From NCBI GenBank assembly GCA_013349695.1, contig DUZD01000025.1, positions 1-17,380 of the forward strand: 17,380 nt of DNA, written 5' to 3'. Position numbers and translations under genes: made by a program. The notes under the pieces are model-generated. The model worked only from the letters and a program-made list of their open reading frames with translations. It was not told where the DNA came from and made no database searches. This DNA is from Rhodospirillaceae bacterium (lineage in GTDB: Bacteria; Pseudomonadota; Alphaproteobacteria; Rhodospirillales; 2-02-FULL-58-16). Below are positions 1 through 7,040 of the stretch, piece after piece (within the stretch, counting starts at the first letter, position 1; every line of letters begins with the position of its first letter).

Positions 1-531
1 TTCACCGGCCCCAACCTGCGCGCCGCCGGCGTTCCATGGGACCTGCGCAAGGCGCAACCCTATGACGTTTACGACCGGCTCCATTTCGGCATTCCCGTAG
101 GCAAGCATGGCGATTGCTATGACCGCTACCTGGTCCGCATCGCCGAAATGCGCGAAAGCATCAAGATCGTCAAGCAGTGCCTCGACGACATGCCGGCCGG
201 CCCGGTGATGCTGCGAAACCACAAGATTTCGCCACCGCCCAGAGCCGAGATGAAAGAGTCCATGGAGGCCCTGATCCACCACTTCAAGCTTTACACCGAA
301 GGCTATCACGTTGCCGCCGGCGAGACCTACACGGTGGTCGAGGCGCCGAAAGGCGAGTTTGGCGTTTACCTGATCTCGGATGGCACCAACAAGCCGTATC
401 GGTGCAAGATTCGGGCGCCGGGGTTCGCTCACCTGCAGGCCCTGGAATTTTTGTCGAAGGGACACATGCTGGCCGACGTGGTTGCCAACATCGGTTCCCT
501 GGATATCGTTTTCGGCGAGATCGACCGATGA
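1..531 (+). CDS. nuoD: NADH-quinone oxidoreductase subunit D, C-terminal part (5' end outside window)
   Basis: The open frame runs from the first base to TGA at 529-531, giving the last 176 residues of NuoD, the 49-kDa complex I subunit that helps form the quinone-binding cavity with NuoB and NuoH. The visible part has the family's RAAG-PWDLRK region, the Y-D-V-Y-D-R and GKHGDCYDRY segments, a central MRES helix, and the typical ending LDIVFGEIDR. It acts at the cytoplasmic foot of the membrane arm. The true N-terminus is missing, so I cannot tell whether nuoC is fused or separate; in alphaproteobacteria it is normally separate. The stop overlaps the nuoE start as ATGA, suggesting translational coupling. 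Confidence 0.97.
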   Translation, partial: FTGPNLRAAGVPWDLRKAQPYDVYDRLHFGIPVGKHGDCYDRYLVRIAEMRESIKIVKQCLDDMPAGPVMLRNHKISPPPRAEMKESMEALIHHFKLYTEGYHVAAGETYTVVEAPKGEFGVYLISDGTNKPYRCKIRAPGFAHLQALEFLSKGHMLADVVANIGSLDIVFGEIDR

Positions 532-1154
532 GCGGCGAAACCGGAATGCCGCCCACCGATTTCGCCTTTACGTCCGGGAACAAGAAGCTGGCCAAGGCGG
601 CGGTCGCCAAATATCCCAAAGGCCGGCAAGCCAGCGCGGTGATGCCGCTTTTGTTTCTGGCGCAACGCCAATCCGGCGGTTGGCTGCCGACGGCGGCAAT
701 GGAACATGTCGCTGGGATTCTCGATATGCCGCCGATCCGGGTTTACGAGGTGGCCACTTTTTACAGCATGTACAACCTCGGGCCGGTGGGCAAACACCAC
801 GTCCAGGTCTGTACCAATCTGTCGTGCTGGCTCATGGGCTCGGACGAGGTGGCCGACTCTTGCCGCAAGACCTTGGGCGTTGACTTTGGCGAGACCACCG
901 AGGACGGCCTGTTCACCCTTTCCGAGGTGGAATGTTTAGGCGCTTGCGTCAATGCGCCGATGATGCAAATCGGCGACGACTATTTCGAGGATTTGGACGT
1001 CACGGCGACCGAGGGGATCTTAAACGTGCTGAAGGGCGGGGGAACGCCCAAGCCCGGCCCACAAGGTGCCCGCGAGGGCTGTGAGCCGGCCGGCGGCTTG
1101 ACCACCCTGACCGAGAAGCCGGAAGCTCAAGGCGAGCGATCGGGAGAGGCCTGA
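528..1154 (+). CDS. nuoE: NADH-quinone oxidoreductase subunit E (24-kDa, 2Fe-2S)
   Basis: This 208-residue protein is the thioredoxin-like [2Fe-2S] (N1a) subunit of the NADH dehydrogenase module, on the cytoplasmic side. The four ligands are visible as C95-x4-C100 (CTNLSC) and C136-x3-C140 (CLGAC). The helical N-terminal part includes QRQSGGWLP and the conserved VYEVATFYSMY stretch at about 72-82. The last ~38 residues are a Gly/Pro/Glu-rich tail of the type common in alphaproteobacterial NuoE and are probably flexible. I start at ATG 528, which overlaps the nuoD stop; the in-frame open sequence further upstream is only a shadow of nuoD. Its stop overlaps the nuoF start as TGATG. Confidence 0.97.
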   Translation: MSGETGMPPTDFAFTSGNKKLAKAAVAKYPKGRQASAVMPLLFLAQRQSGGWLPTAAMEHVAGILDMPPIRVYEVATFYSMYNLGPVGKHHVQVCTNLSCWLMGSDEVADSCRKTLGVDFGETTEDGLFTLSEVECLGACVNAPMMQIGDDYFEDLDVTATEGILNVLKGGGTPKPGPQGAREGCEPAGGLTTLTEKPEAQGERSGEA

Positions 1155-2443
1155 TGCTCAAGGACCGGGACCGCGTCTTCACCAACATTTACGGCCAGGG
1201 GGACATCGGCCTTAAAGGCGCGCGCCGGCGCGGCGATTGGGACAAAACCAAGGAGCTGATCGAAAAGGGCCGCGATTGGATTATCGAGGAGGTCAAGCAC
1301 TCCGGCCTCCGCGGGCGCGGCGGCGCCGGCTTCGGCACCGGCATGAAATGGTCGTTCATGCCCAAGAAACCCGGCCGCCGGCCGCATTACCTCGTCGTCA
1401 ACGCCGACGAGGGCGAGCCCGGCACCTGCAAGGACCGGGAAATCCTCCGCCGCGAACCCCACAAGGTTGTCGAGGGCGCTTTGCTGTCCGCCTTCGCCAT
1501 CGGCGCCAATACCGCCTACATTTACGTGCGCGGCGAGTACTGCCGGGAGGCGGAGGCTTTGCGGCGGGCCATCGGCGAGGCCCATGACGCCGGTCTGATC
1601 GGTAAGGACGCCTGCGGCTCGGGTTGGCAATTCGATTTCCATATCCACCGAGGCGGCGGCGCTTATGTCTGCGGCGAGGAAAGCGGCCTGCTCGAAAGTT
1701 TGGAAGGCCGGAAGGGCCAGCCCAGGATGAAACCTCCGTTTCCGGCCAATATCGGCCTTTATGGCTGCCCGACGACGGTCAACAACGTCGAATCAATTAC
1801 CGTGGTGCCGACGATTTTGCGTCGTGGCGCCGATTGGTTCGCCGGTCTTGGCAGGCCCAACAACACCGGCACCAAGCTGTTTTGCATTTCCGGCCACGTC
1901 AACAATCCCTGCACCGTCGAAGACCAGATGAGCATTCCCTTGAGAGAGCTCATCGACAAACATTGCGGCGGCGTTCGCGGTGGCTGGAAAAACCTGAAAG
2001 CGGTGATTCCCGGCGGCTCTTCCGTGCCGATGATTCCAAAGTCCGTCTGCGATACGGTGCTCATGGACTTCGATTCCCTGAAAGAGGCGGGAGCCGGCCT
2101 GGGCACGGCGGCGGTGATCGTCATGGACCAGTCCACCGACGTCATCCGCGGCATCGCCAGGCTTTCCAGGTTCTACCAGCATGAAAGCTGCGGTCAGTGC
2201 ACGCCATGCCGGGAAGGGACGGGATGGATGGCGCGGATGATGGCGCGCCTGGCCGAAGGCCGGGCCAGCGTCGAGGAGATCGACCTTTTGGAAGAGGTCA
2301 CGCGGCAGGTGGAAGGCCACACGATCTGCGCCCTTGGCGACGCCGCCGCCTGGCCGATCCAGGGGCTGATCCGCCACTTCCGTCCCGAAATCGAACAACG
2401 CATCGCCGATTACCAGGCGGCCCAGAGCGAGCGGGCGGCTTAA
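1154..2443 (+). CDS. nuoF: NADH-quinone oxidoreductase subunit F (51-kDa, NADH/FMN/4Fe-4S)
   Basis: NuoF (429 residues, normal length) binds NADH and FMN and holds cluster N3; it is the entry point of electrons into complex I. Visible motifs in order are the glycine-rich NADH loop GRGGAGFGTGMKW (54-66), the FMN-binding NADEGEPGTCKDRE (83-96), the GGGAYVCGEES loop (167-177) followed by LEGRKGQPR, and the cluster ligands C346-x2-C349-x2-C352 (ESCGQCTPCREG) with C392 in TICALGD. A strong Shine-Dalgarno, GGGAGAGG at 1142-1149, lies four bases before the ATG, inside the nuoE end. The gene sits tightly between nuoE and nuoG. All ligands are intact. Confidence 0.98.
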   Translation: MLKDRDRVFTNIYGQGDIGLKGARRRGDWDKTKELIEKGRDWIIEEVKHSGLRGRGGAGFGTGMKWSFMPKKPGRRPHYLVVNADEGEPGTCKDREILRREPHKVVEGALLSAFAIGANTAYIYVRGEYCREAEALRRAIGEAHDAGLIGKDACGSGWQFDFHIHRGGGAYVCGEESGLLESLEGRKGQPRMKPPFPANIGLYGCPTTVNNVESITVVPTILRRGADWFAGLGRPNNTGTKLFCISGHVNNPCTVEDQMSIPLRELIDKHCGGVRGGWKNLKAVIPGGSSVPMIPKSVCDTVLMDFDSLKEAGAGLGTAAVIVMDQSTDVIRGIARLSRFYQHESCGQCTPCREGTGWMARMMARLAEGRASVEEIDLLEEVTRQVEGHTICALGDAAAWPIQGLIRHFRPEIEQRIADYQAAQSERAA

Positions 2444-2449
2444 AAAACC

Positions 2450-4513
2450 ATGCCGAAACTGACCATCGATGACAGTGAAGTGGAAGTGGAGCCGGGATTT
2501 ACGGTTCTCCAGGCGTGTGAGCAGGCCGGCATCGAGATCCCCCGGTTCTGCTATCACGAACGTCTGTCCATCGCCGGCAATTGCCGTATGTGCCTGGTCG
2601 AGATGAAACGATCCCCGAAGCCGGTGGCGGCCTGCGCTATGCCGGCGGCCGATGGCATGGTGATCCGCACCAACACCCCGGCGGTGGAAAAAACGCGCAA
2701 GGCGGTAATGGAGTTTCTGCTCATCAACCACCCTCTCGACTGCCCCATCTGCGATCAGGCCGGCGAATGCGATCTGCAGGACCAAGCCATGGCCTACGGC
2801 CTTGACCACGGCCGTTATCGGGAGACCAAACGGGCGGTCAAGGATAAAAACTTCGGGCCGCTGATCAAAGCCGTCATGACTCGCTGCATCCATTGCACCC
2901 GGTGCATCCGTTTTTCCACCGAAATCGCCGGCGTCCAGGAATTGGGGGCGACCGGACGCGGCGAAAACATGGAAGTCGGCACCTATGTGGAGAAAGCGCT
3001 CGCCTCCGAGCTGTCGGGCAACATGATCGACCTTTGCCCCGTCGGCGCCTTGACATCCGCTCCCTACGCCTTTCGCGCCCGTTCCTGGGAGTTACGGAAA
3101 ACCGAATCCGTCGATGTAATGGACGCCGTCGGCAGCAACATCCGCGTCGATGTCCGCGGCGCCGAAGTCATGCGTATCCTGCCGCGCTTGAACGAGGACG
3201 TGAACGAGGATTGGATTTCCGACAAAAGCCGTTTTGCTTGTGACGGACTGCGCTACCAGCGCCTTGATCGGCCCTATCTGCGCGACGGCGGCAAACTCAG
3301 GCCCGCCACATGGGACGAGGCTTTCGCCGCTGTCGCCGAGAAGGTCAAGGCGACCAAGGCCAGGGGCATCGCCGCCATCGCCGGCGATACGGCCGATTGC
3401 GAAGCCATGACCGCCTTGAAGGATCTGATGGCGGCGCTGGGCTCGCCGCATTTGGATTGCCGCCAGGACGGCGCCCATTTGGATGCTTCCCACCGCGCCG
3501 GCTACCTGTTCAACACATCCATCGCCGGCATCGAGCAGGCCGATGCCTGCCTTTTGATCGGCACCAACCCCCGCGTCGAAGCCCCGATCGTCAATGCCCG
3601 CTTGCGCAAGCGTTTTCTGGCCGGCGGTTTCCCCGTCGCCCTTATCGGCAAGAAGACGGATTTAACATTTTCACACAAACACTTAGGAACCACTCCTAAT
3701 GTGTTGGATAAGGTCGCCTCGGGCGCCCATCCCTTCGCCAAGGTGTTGAACAAGGCCAAGCGGCCGATGCTGATCCTGGGCATGGGCGCGCTCGCCCGCC
3801 AAGACGGCGCGGCGATCCTGGCGGCGGCCCGCAAGATCGCCGAGGACTCCGGCATGGTCAATGACGGCTGGAACGGTTTCAACGTCCTGCATACGGCGGC
3901 GGCGCGGGTCGGCGGCCTCGATCTCGGTTTCTTGCCGGGCAAGATGGGCGGGCGGGACGTCGCCGGTATCCTCGATGGCGCCGGCATGGGCGAGGTGGAG
4001 ATCGTTTACCTGCTTGCCGCCGACGAGATCGACATGGACCGTCTTGGCGGCGCTTTTGTTATCTACCAAGGCCATCACGGCGACGCCGGCGCCGGCCGGG
4101 CCGATGTCATCCTCCCCGGCGGCGCCTATACGGAGAAGAACGCCACTTACGTCAATACCGAAGGCCGGGCGCAGGTCGCCAGACTCGCCGCCTATCCTCC
4201 GGGCGAAGCCCGCGAGGACTGGAAGATCGTTCGCGCCTTGTCGGCGGTCCTGGGCAAACCGCTGCCGTTCGACAGCTTGCAACAGGTTCGCGCCCGCATG
4301 GCCGAAATCAACGCCAATTTCGCCCACACCGGCGTGGTGGCGGCGCCGTGGGGGACCTTTGGCGAGGAGGGGCGACTGGACCCGGCCCCCTTTGCTTCCC
4401 GGCTCGCCAACTTCTACATGACCGACCCGATCAGCCGGGCCTCCCCGACCATGGCCAAGTGCACGGAAGCCTTCGTCAACCCCGCGCGGAGAAGGACGGG
4501 AACCGATGGTTGA
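2450..4513 (+). CDS. nuoG: NADH-quinone oxidoreductase subunit G (75-kDa, multiple Fe-S)
   Basis: NuoG (687 residues) passes electrons from NuoE/F toward NuoI. The N-terminal ferredoxin-like domain shows the [2Fe-2S] ligands C34, C45, C48 and C62. The N5 cluster has its unusual His ligand: H94, C98, C101, C107 (HPLDCPICDQAGEC). The N4 cluster is C146, C149, C152 and C196. After residue 200 comes a molybdopterin-oxidoreductase-like domain without cofactor motifs. The CxxCxxxC ligands of the extra N7 cluster found in E. coli are absent, as expected for the short alphaproteobacterial form. There is no clear Shine-Dalgarno in the 6-base gap after nuoF, so start depends on coupling. Codons near 3662-3710 are unusually AT-rich (separate entry). 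It overlaps nuoH by 8 bases. Confidence 0.97.
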   Translation: MPKLTIDDSEVEVEPGFTVLQACEQAGIEIPRFCYHERLSIAGNCRMCLVEMKRSPKPVAACAMPAADGMVIRTNTPAVEKTRKAVMEFLLINHPLDCPICDQAGECDLQDQAMAYGLDHGRYRETKRAVKDKNFGPLIKAVMTRCIHCTRCIRFSTEIAGVQELGATGRGENMEVGTYVEKALASELSGNMIDLCPVGALTSAPYAFRARSWELRKTESVDVMDAVGSNIRVDVRGAEVMRILPRLNEDVNEDWISDKSRFACDGLRYQRLDRPYLRDGGKLRPATWDEAFAAVAEKVKATKARGIAAIAGDTADCEAMTALKDLMAALGSPHLDCRQDGAHLDASHRAGYLFNTSIAGIEQADACLLIGTNPRVEAPIVNARLRKRFLAGGFPVALIGKKTDLTFSHKHLGTTPNVLDKVASGAHPFAKVLNKAKRPMLILGMGALARQDGAAILAAARKIAEDSGMVNDGWNGFNVLHTAAARVGGLDLGFLPGKMGGRDVAGILDGAGMGEVEIVYLLAADEIDMDRLGGAFVIYQGHHGDAGAGRADVILPGGAYTEKNATYVNTEGRAQVARLAAYPPGEAREDWKIVRALSAVLGKPLPFDSLQQVRARMAEINANFAHTGVVAAPWGTFGEEGRLDPAPFASRLANFYMTDPISRASPTMAKCTEAFVNPARRRTGTDG
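3678..3705 (+). other. AT-rich imperfect hairpin inside nuoG
   Basis: The left arm AACACTTAGGA (3678-3688) pairs with TCCTAATGTGTT (3694-3705) around a 5-base loop, leaving one bulged T at 3700: 11 base pairs in all. It lies in the AT-rich stretch 3662-3710, which uses TTA twice plus ACA, TCA and GGA codons, unlike the GC-rich surroundings. The reading frame stays open and the protein matches the expected NuoG sequence, so this is not an insertion. Function unknown; it may be chance. Confidence 0.4.
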
Positions 4514-5522
4514 GCTTTGGCAAGGCTACCTTTGGCCTCTGCTGTGGATCGTTATCAAGATCGTTGCCATCGTTTTGCCGCTCCTGCTGGCGGTGGCCTA
4601 CCTGACTTATGCCGAACGCAAGGTCATCGGCGCCATGCAATTGCGAAAAGGACCCAACGTTGTCGGGCCGTTCGGGCTTTTGCAACCGATGGCCGACGGC
4701 CTCAAGTTGTTTGTCAAGGAAACCATCGTCCCGACCGCCGCCAACCGTGGCGTTTTCTTTCTCGCTCCTTGTCTGACCTTCACTCTGTCGCTGGTTGCCT
4801 GGGCCGTCATTCCTTTCGGCGAGGGGCTTGTGCTGGCCGATATCAACGTCGGTGTCCTTTATCTTCTGGCCATTTCCTCGCTGAACGTCTACGGCATTCT
4901 AATGGCCGGCTGGGCCAGCAATTCGCGCTACGCTTTTTTGGGCGCCTTGCGCTCGGCGGCGCAGATGGTGTCTTACGAAATCTCCATGGGTTTTATCATC
5001 ATCACCGTCTTGCTCGTCGCCGGCTCGCTCAACTTGAGCGAGATCGTCATGGCCCAGAAGAAGGTCTGGTTCGTCTTTCCGCTGCTGCCGATGGCGGTGA
5101 TCTTTTTTATCTCGACGCTCGCCGAAACCAACCGCCTTCCCTTCGACTTGCCGGAGGCCGAATCGGAGCTGGTGGCCGGCTACAACGTCGAATACTCGGC
5201 GATGACCTTCGCCCTCTTTTTCCTTGGCGAATATTCCTTCATGATCCTGATGTCGGCGATAACCACCCTTTTGTTCCTCGGCGGCTGGCTGCCGCCATGG
5301 GAGGTGGCGCCGTTCACATGGATTCCCGGGGCGGTATGGTTCGCCCTGAAAGTCGCCTTTGTCTTGTTCCTTTTCCTTTGGGTGCGAGCCACCTTCCCGC
5401 GCTACCGCTACGACCAATTGATGCGGCTGGGCTGGAAAGTGTTCCTGCCGGTCTCGCTGGCCGCCGTTGTCGTGGTTTCCGGTGTCTTGGTCGCCTTCGA
5501 TCTGGCGCCGGTTTCGGGTTGA
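4506..5522 (+). CDS. nuoH: NADH-quinone oxidoreductase subunit H (membrane, quinone site)
   Basis: NuoH (338 residues, about eight membrane helices) anchors the peripheral arm to the membrane and forms much of the quinone tunnel. Visible family motifs are AERKVIGAMQLRKGPNVVG (36-54), the charged cytoplasmic loop with AETNRLPFDLPEAESELVAGY (206-226, carrying several conserved Glu), and WVRATFPRYRYDQLM (292-306). The start at ATG 4506 overlaps the nuoG stop by 8 bases and has GGAGAAGGA at 4488-4496, nine bases upstream, which supports it. The protein is complete with no odd features; the closing segment is a hydrophobic helix ending FDLAPVSG. Confidence 0.98.
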   Translation: MVELWQGYLWPLLWIVIKIVAIVLPLLLAVAYLTYAERKVIGAMQLRKGPNVVGPFGLLQPMADGLKLFVKETIVPTAANRGVFFLAPCLTFTLSLVAWAVIPFGEGLVLADINVGVLYLLAISSLNVYGILMAGWASNSRYAFLGALRSAAQMVSYEISMGFIIITVLLVAGSLNLSEIVMAQKKVWFVFPLLPMAVIFFISTLAETNRLPFDLPEAESELVAGYNVEYSAMTFALFFLGEYSFMILMSAITTLLFLGGWLPPWEVAPFTWIPGAVWFALKVAFVLFLFLWVRATFPRYRYDQLMRLGWKVFLPVSLAAVVVVSGVLVAFDLAPVSG

Positions 5523-5526
5523 GAGG
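5521..5526 (+). promoter_or_regulatory. Ribosome binding site deciding the nuoI start
   Basis: GAGAGG directly after the nuoH stop lies six bases before ATG 5533. An earlier in-frame ATG at 5467 would lie inside nuoH and add 22 residues unlike NuoI, so this site favours 5533. Confidence 0.75.
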
Positions 5527-5532
5527 CCGGCC

Positions 5533-6036
5533 ATGAGTTATCCTGGGCTGAGTTATCTTAGGCAGAGCGCGCGGACGGCGTTTTTGGGCGAGTTGCTTTT
5601 CGGCATGGCGCTCACCTTTCGCTATTTTTTCCGTACCAAGGTGACCATCAACTATCCTTTCGAGAAGGGACCCTTGAGCCCCCGTTTTCGGGGCGAGCAC
5701 GCGCTGCGGCGTTATCCCAACGGCGAGGAGCGGTGCATCGCCTGCAAGCTCTGCGAGGCCGTCTGTCCGGCGCAGGCGATCACCATCGAGGCCGAGCCCC
5801 GCGATGACGGCAGCCGCCGCGCCACCCGCTATGACCTCGACATGGTCAAATGCATCTACTGCGGCATGTGCGAGAAAGCCTGCCCCGTGGACGCCATTGT
5901 CGAAGGCCCGAATTTCGAATACGCCACGGAAACCCGCGAGGAACTCTACTATGACAAGGAAAAACTGCTCGCCAACGGCGAGCGGTGGGAAACGGAAATC
6001 GCCGAGCGCCTTGCCCGCGACGCGCCGTACCGGTGA
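5533..6036 (+). CDS. nuoI: NADH-quinone oxidoreductase subunit I (two 4Fe-4S clusters)
   Basis: NuoI (167 residues) is the ferredoxin-like subunit that carries clusters N6a and N6b and relays electrons from NuoG to NuoB. Two CxxCxxCxxxCP motifs are intact: C68, C71, C74, C78 and C107, C110, C113, C117; the last cysteine of each motif ligates the other cluster, as in 8Fe ferredoxins. The N-terminal part has an amphipathic stretch (LLFGMALTFRYFF) that lies on the membrane surface, followed by TINYPFEKGPLSPRFRGEH. It ends with the common alphaproteobacterial DAPYR. The start is ATG 5533 from its own Shine-Dalgarno. A 75-base gap, the longest within nuo, separates it from nuoJ. Confidence 0.98.
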   Translation: MSYPGLSYLRQSARTAFLGELLFGMALTFRYFFRTKVTINYPFEKGPLSPRFRGEHALRRYPNGEERCIACKLCEAVCPAQAITIEAEPRDDGSRRATRYDLDMVKCIYCGMCEKACPVDAIVEGPNFEYATETREELYYDKEKLLANGERWETEIAERLARDAPYR

Positions 6037-6052
6037 GGATGAGGACCGTCTT

Positions 6053-6115
6053 GTGAAGGCAACAGACCCCATCCCGCCGCCGCCGCCAATGGGCCGCCTG
6101 GAGGAACGCCGATGA
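6053..6115 (+). CDS. Possible 20-codon polyproline mini-ORF before nuoJ
   Basis: This ORF starts with GTG at 6053, with GAGGA at 6041-6045 placed seven bases upstream. It encodes 20 residues including the run PIPPPPPMGR and ends with TGA 6113-6115, overlapping the nuoJ start as ATGA. The nuoJ Shine-Dalgarno (GGAGGAA, 6100-6106) lies inside it. Five consecutive prolines are a known ribosome-stalling context that needs elongation factor P. It could be a coupling or leader peptide for nuoJ, but such a short GC-rich ORF can arise by chance, and I recognise no homolog. Confidence 0.3.
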   Translation: MKATDPIPPPPPMGRLEERR

Positions 6116-6720
6116 TCGTCCAGGCGTTGGCCTTTTACATGTTCGCCTTTATCGCCGTCGCGGCGGGCGTGATGGTTATTTCAGCGCGCAATCCCGTGCA
6201 TTCGGTGTTGTTCCTGATCCTCGCCTTCTTCAATTCCGCCGGGTTGTTCGTGCTCATGGGGGCGGAGTTCCTGGCGATGATCCTGATCATCGTTTACGTC
6301 GGCGCGGTGGCGGTGCTGTTCATGTTCGTGGTCATGATGCTGGACATTAATTTCGCCGAGTTGCGCCAGGGCTTTTTGCATTACCTGCCGATCGGCGGAA
6401 TGATCGGGTTGGTTCTCCTGGCCGAGATTCTGGTGATCGTCGGCGGTTGGATCATGGCGCCGGAAGCGGCCAAAACCGCGATGGCGCCGGCGCCGGACGC
6501 ATTAACCAACACCCGTGCCCTGGGCGAGCTCATTTATACCCATTACATTTTTCTGTTCCAGGCGGCGGGAGTGGTTTTGCTGATCGCCATGATCGGCGCC
6601 ATTGTGCTCACCCACCGCCGCCGAAAAGGCCTGCGCAAGCAGAAAATCGCCGATCAAGTCAGGAGACGTCCAGAGGACACGGTGGAAGTCCGAAACGTCG
6701 AAACGGGGAAGGGAATCTGA
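6112..6720 (+). CDS. nuoJ: NADH-quinone oxidoreductase subunit J (membrane)
   Basis: NuoJ (202 residues) is a small membrane subunit between NuoH and NuoK/N that takes part in coupling quinone reduction to proton transfer. About five membrane helices are visible; the helix-3 region GAEFLAMILIIVYVGAVAVL (50-69) and the following MFVVMMLDIN are the family signature. The cytoplasmic C-terminal tail after about residue 170 is basic and charged (RRRKGLRKQK), longer than the strictly hydrophobic core. ATG 6112 has an excellent Shine-Dalgarno, GGAGGAA at 6100-6106. Its stop shares a base with the nuoK start (TGATG). Confidence 0.97.
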   Translation: MIVQALAFYMFAFIAVAAGVMVISARNPVHSVLFLILAFFNSAGLFVLMGAEFLAMILIIVYVGAVAVLFMFVVMMLDINFAELRQGFLHYLPIGGMIGLVLLAEILVIVGGWIMAPEAAKTAMAPAPDALTNTRALGELIYTHYIFLFQAAGVVLLIAMIGAIVLTHRRRKGLRKQKIADQVRRRPEDTVEVRNVETGKGI

Positions 6721-7031
6721 TGTTCGAGATCGGCCTCGCCCATTACCTGAGCGTCGCCGCGGTGCTGTTCGCCCTTGGCATATTCGGCATTTTCCTCAAC
6801 CGCAAGAACGTCATCGTCATCCTGATGTCGGTGGAACTGATGTTGCTGGCGGTGAACATCAACCTGGTCGCCTTCTCGACCCATATGAATGACCTCGTGG
6901 GACAGGTTTTCGCCTTGTTCGTGCTCACCGTGGCGGCCGCCGAGGCGGCCATCGGGCTTGCTATCCTGGTGGTCTATTTCCGCAACCGCGGCTCGATCGC
7001 CGTCGAGGACATCAACGTGATGAAAGGGTGA
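6720..7031 (+). CDS. nuoK: NADH-quinone oxidoreductase subunit K (membrane)
   Basis: NuoK (103 residues, three membrane helices) is related to MrpC and forms part of a proton channel. The two conserved membrane glutamates are seen at E39 (LMSVELMLLAVN) and E75 (VAAAEAAIGLAI), matching E36 and E72 of the E. coli protein. The start is ATG 6720, which overlaps the nuoJ stop and has GGGGAAGGG at 6705-6713 six bases upstream; the longer open frame upstream is a shadow of nuoJ. Length and C-terminal DINVMKG are typical. Confidence 0.97.
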   Translation: MFEIGLAHYLSVAAVLFALGIFGIFLNRKNVIVILMSVELMLLAVNINLVAFSTHMNDLVGQVFALFVLTVAAAEAAIGLAILVVYFRNRGSIAVEDINVMKG

Positions 7032-7040
7032 AGGCAAGGC

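Noticed and set aside
3092..4327. Possible insertion or broken frame in nuoG around the AT-rich patch
   Set aside because: The nuoG frame is continuous with expected sequence on both sides and normal total length.
5467..5532. Earlier ATG for nuoI at 5467
   Set aside because: The added residues lie wholly within nuoH and do not resemble NuoI; a well-placed Shine-Dalgarno supports 5533.
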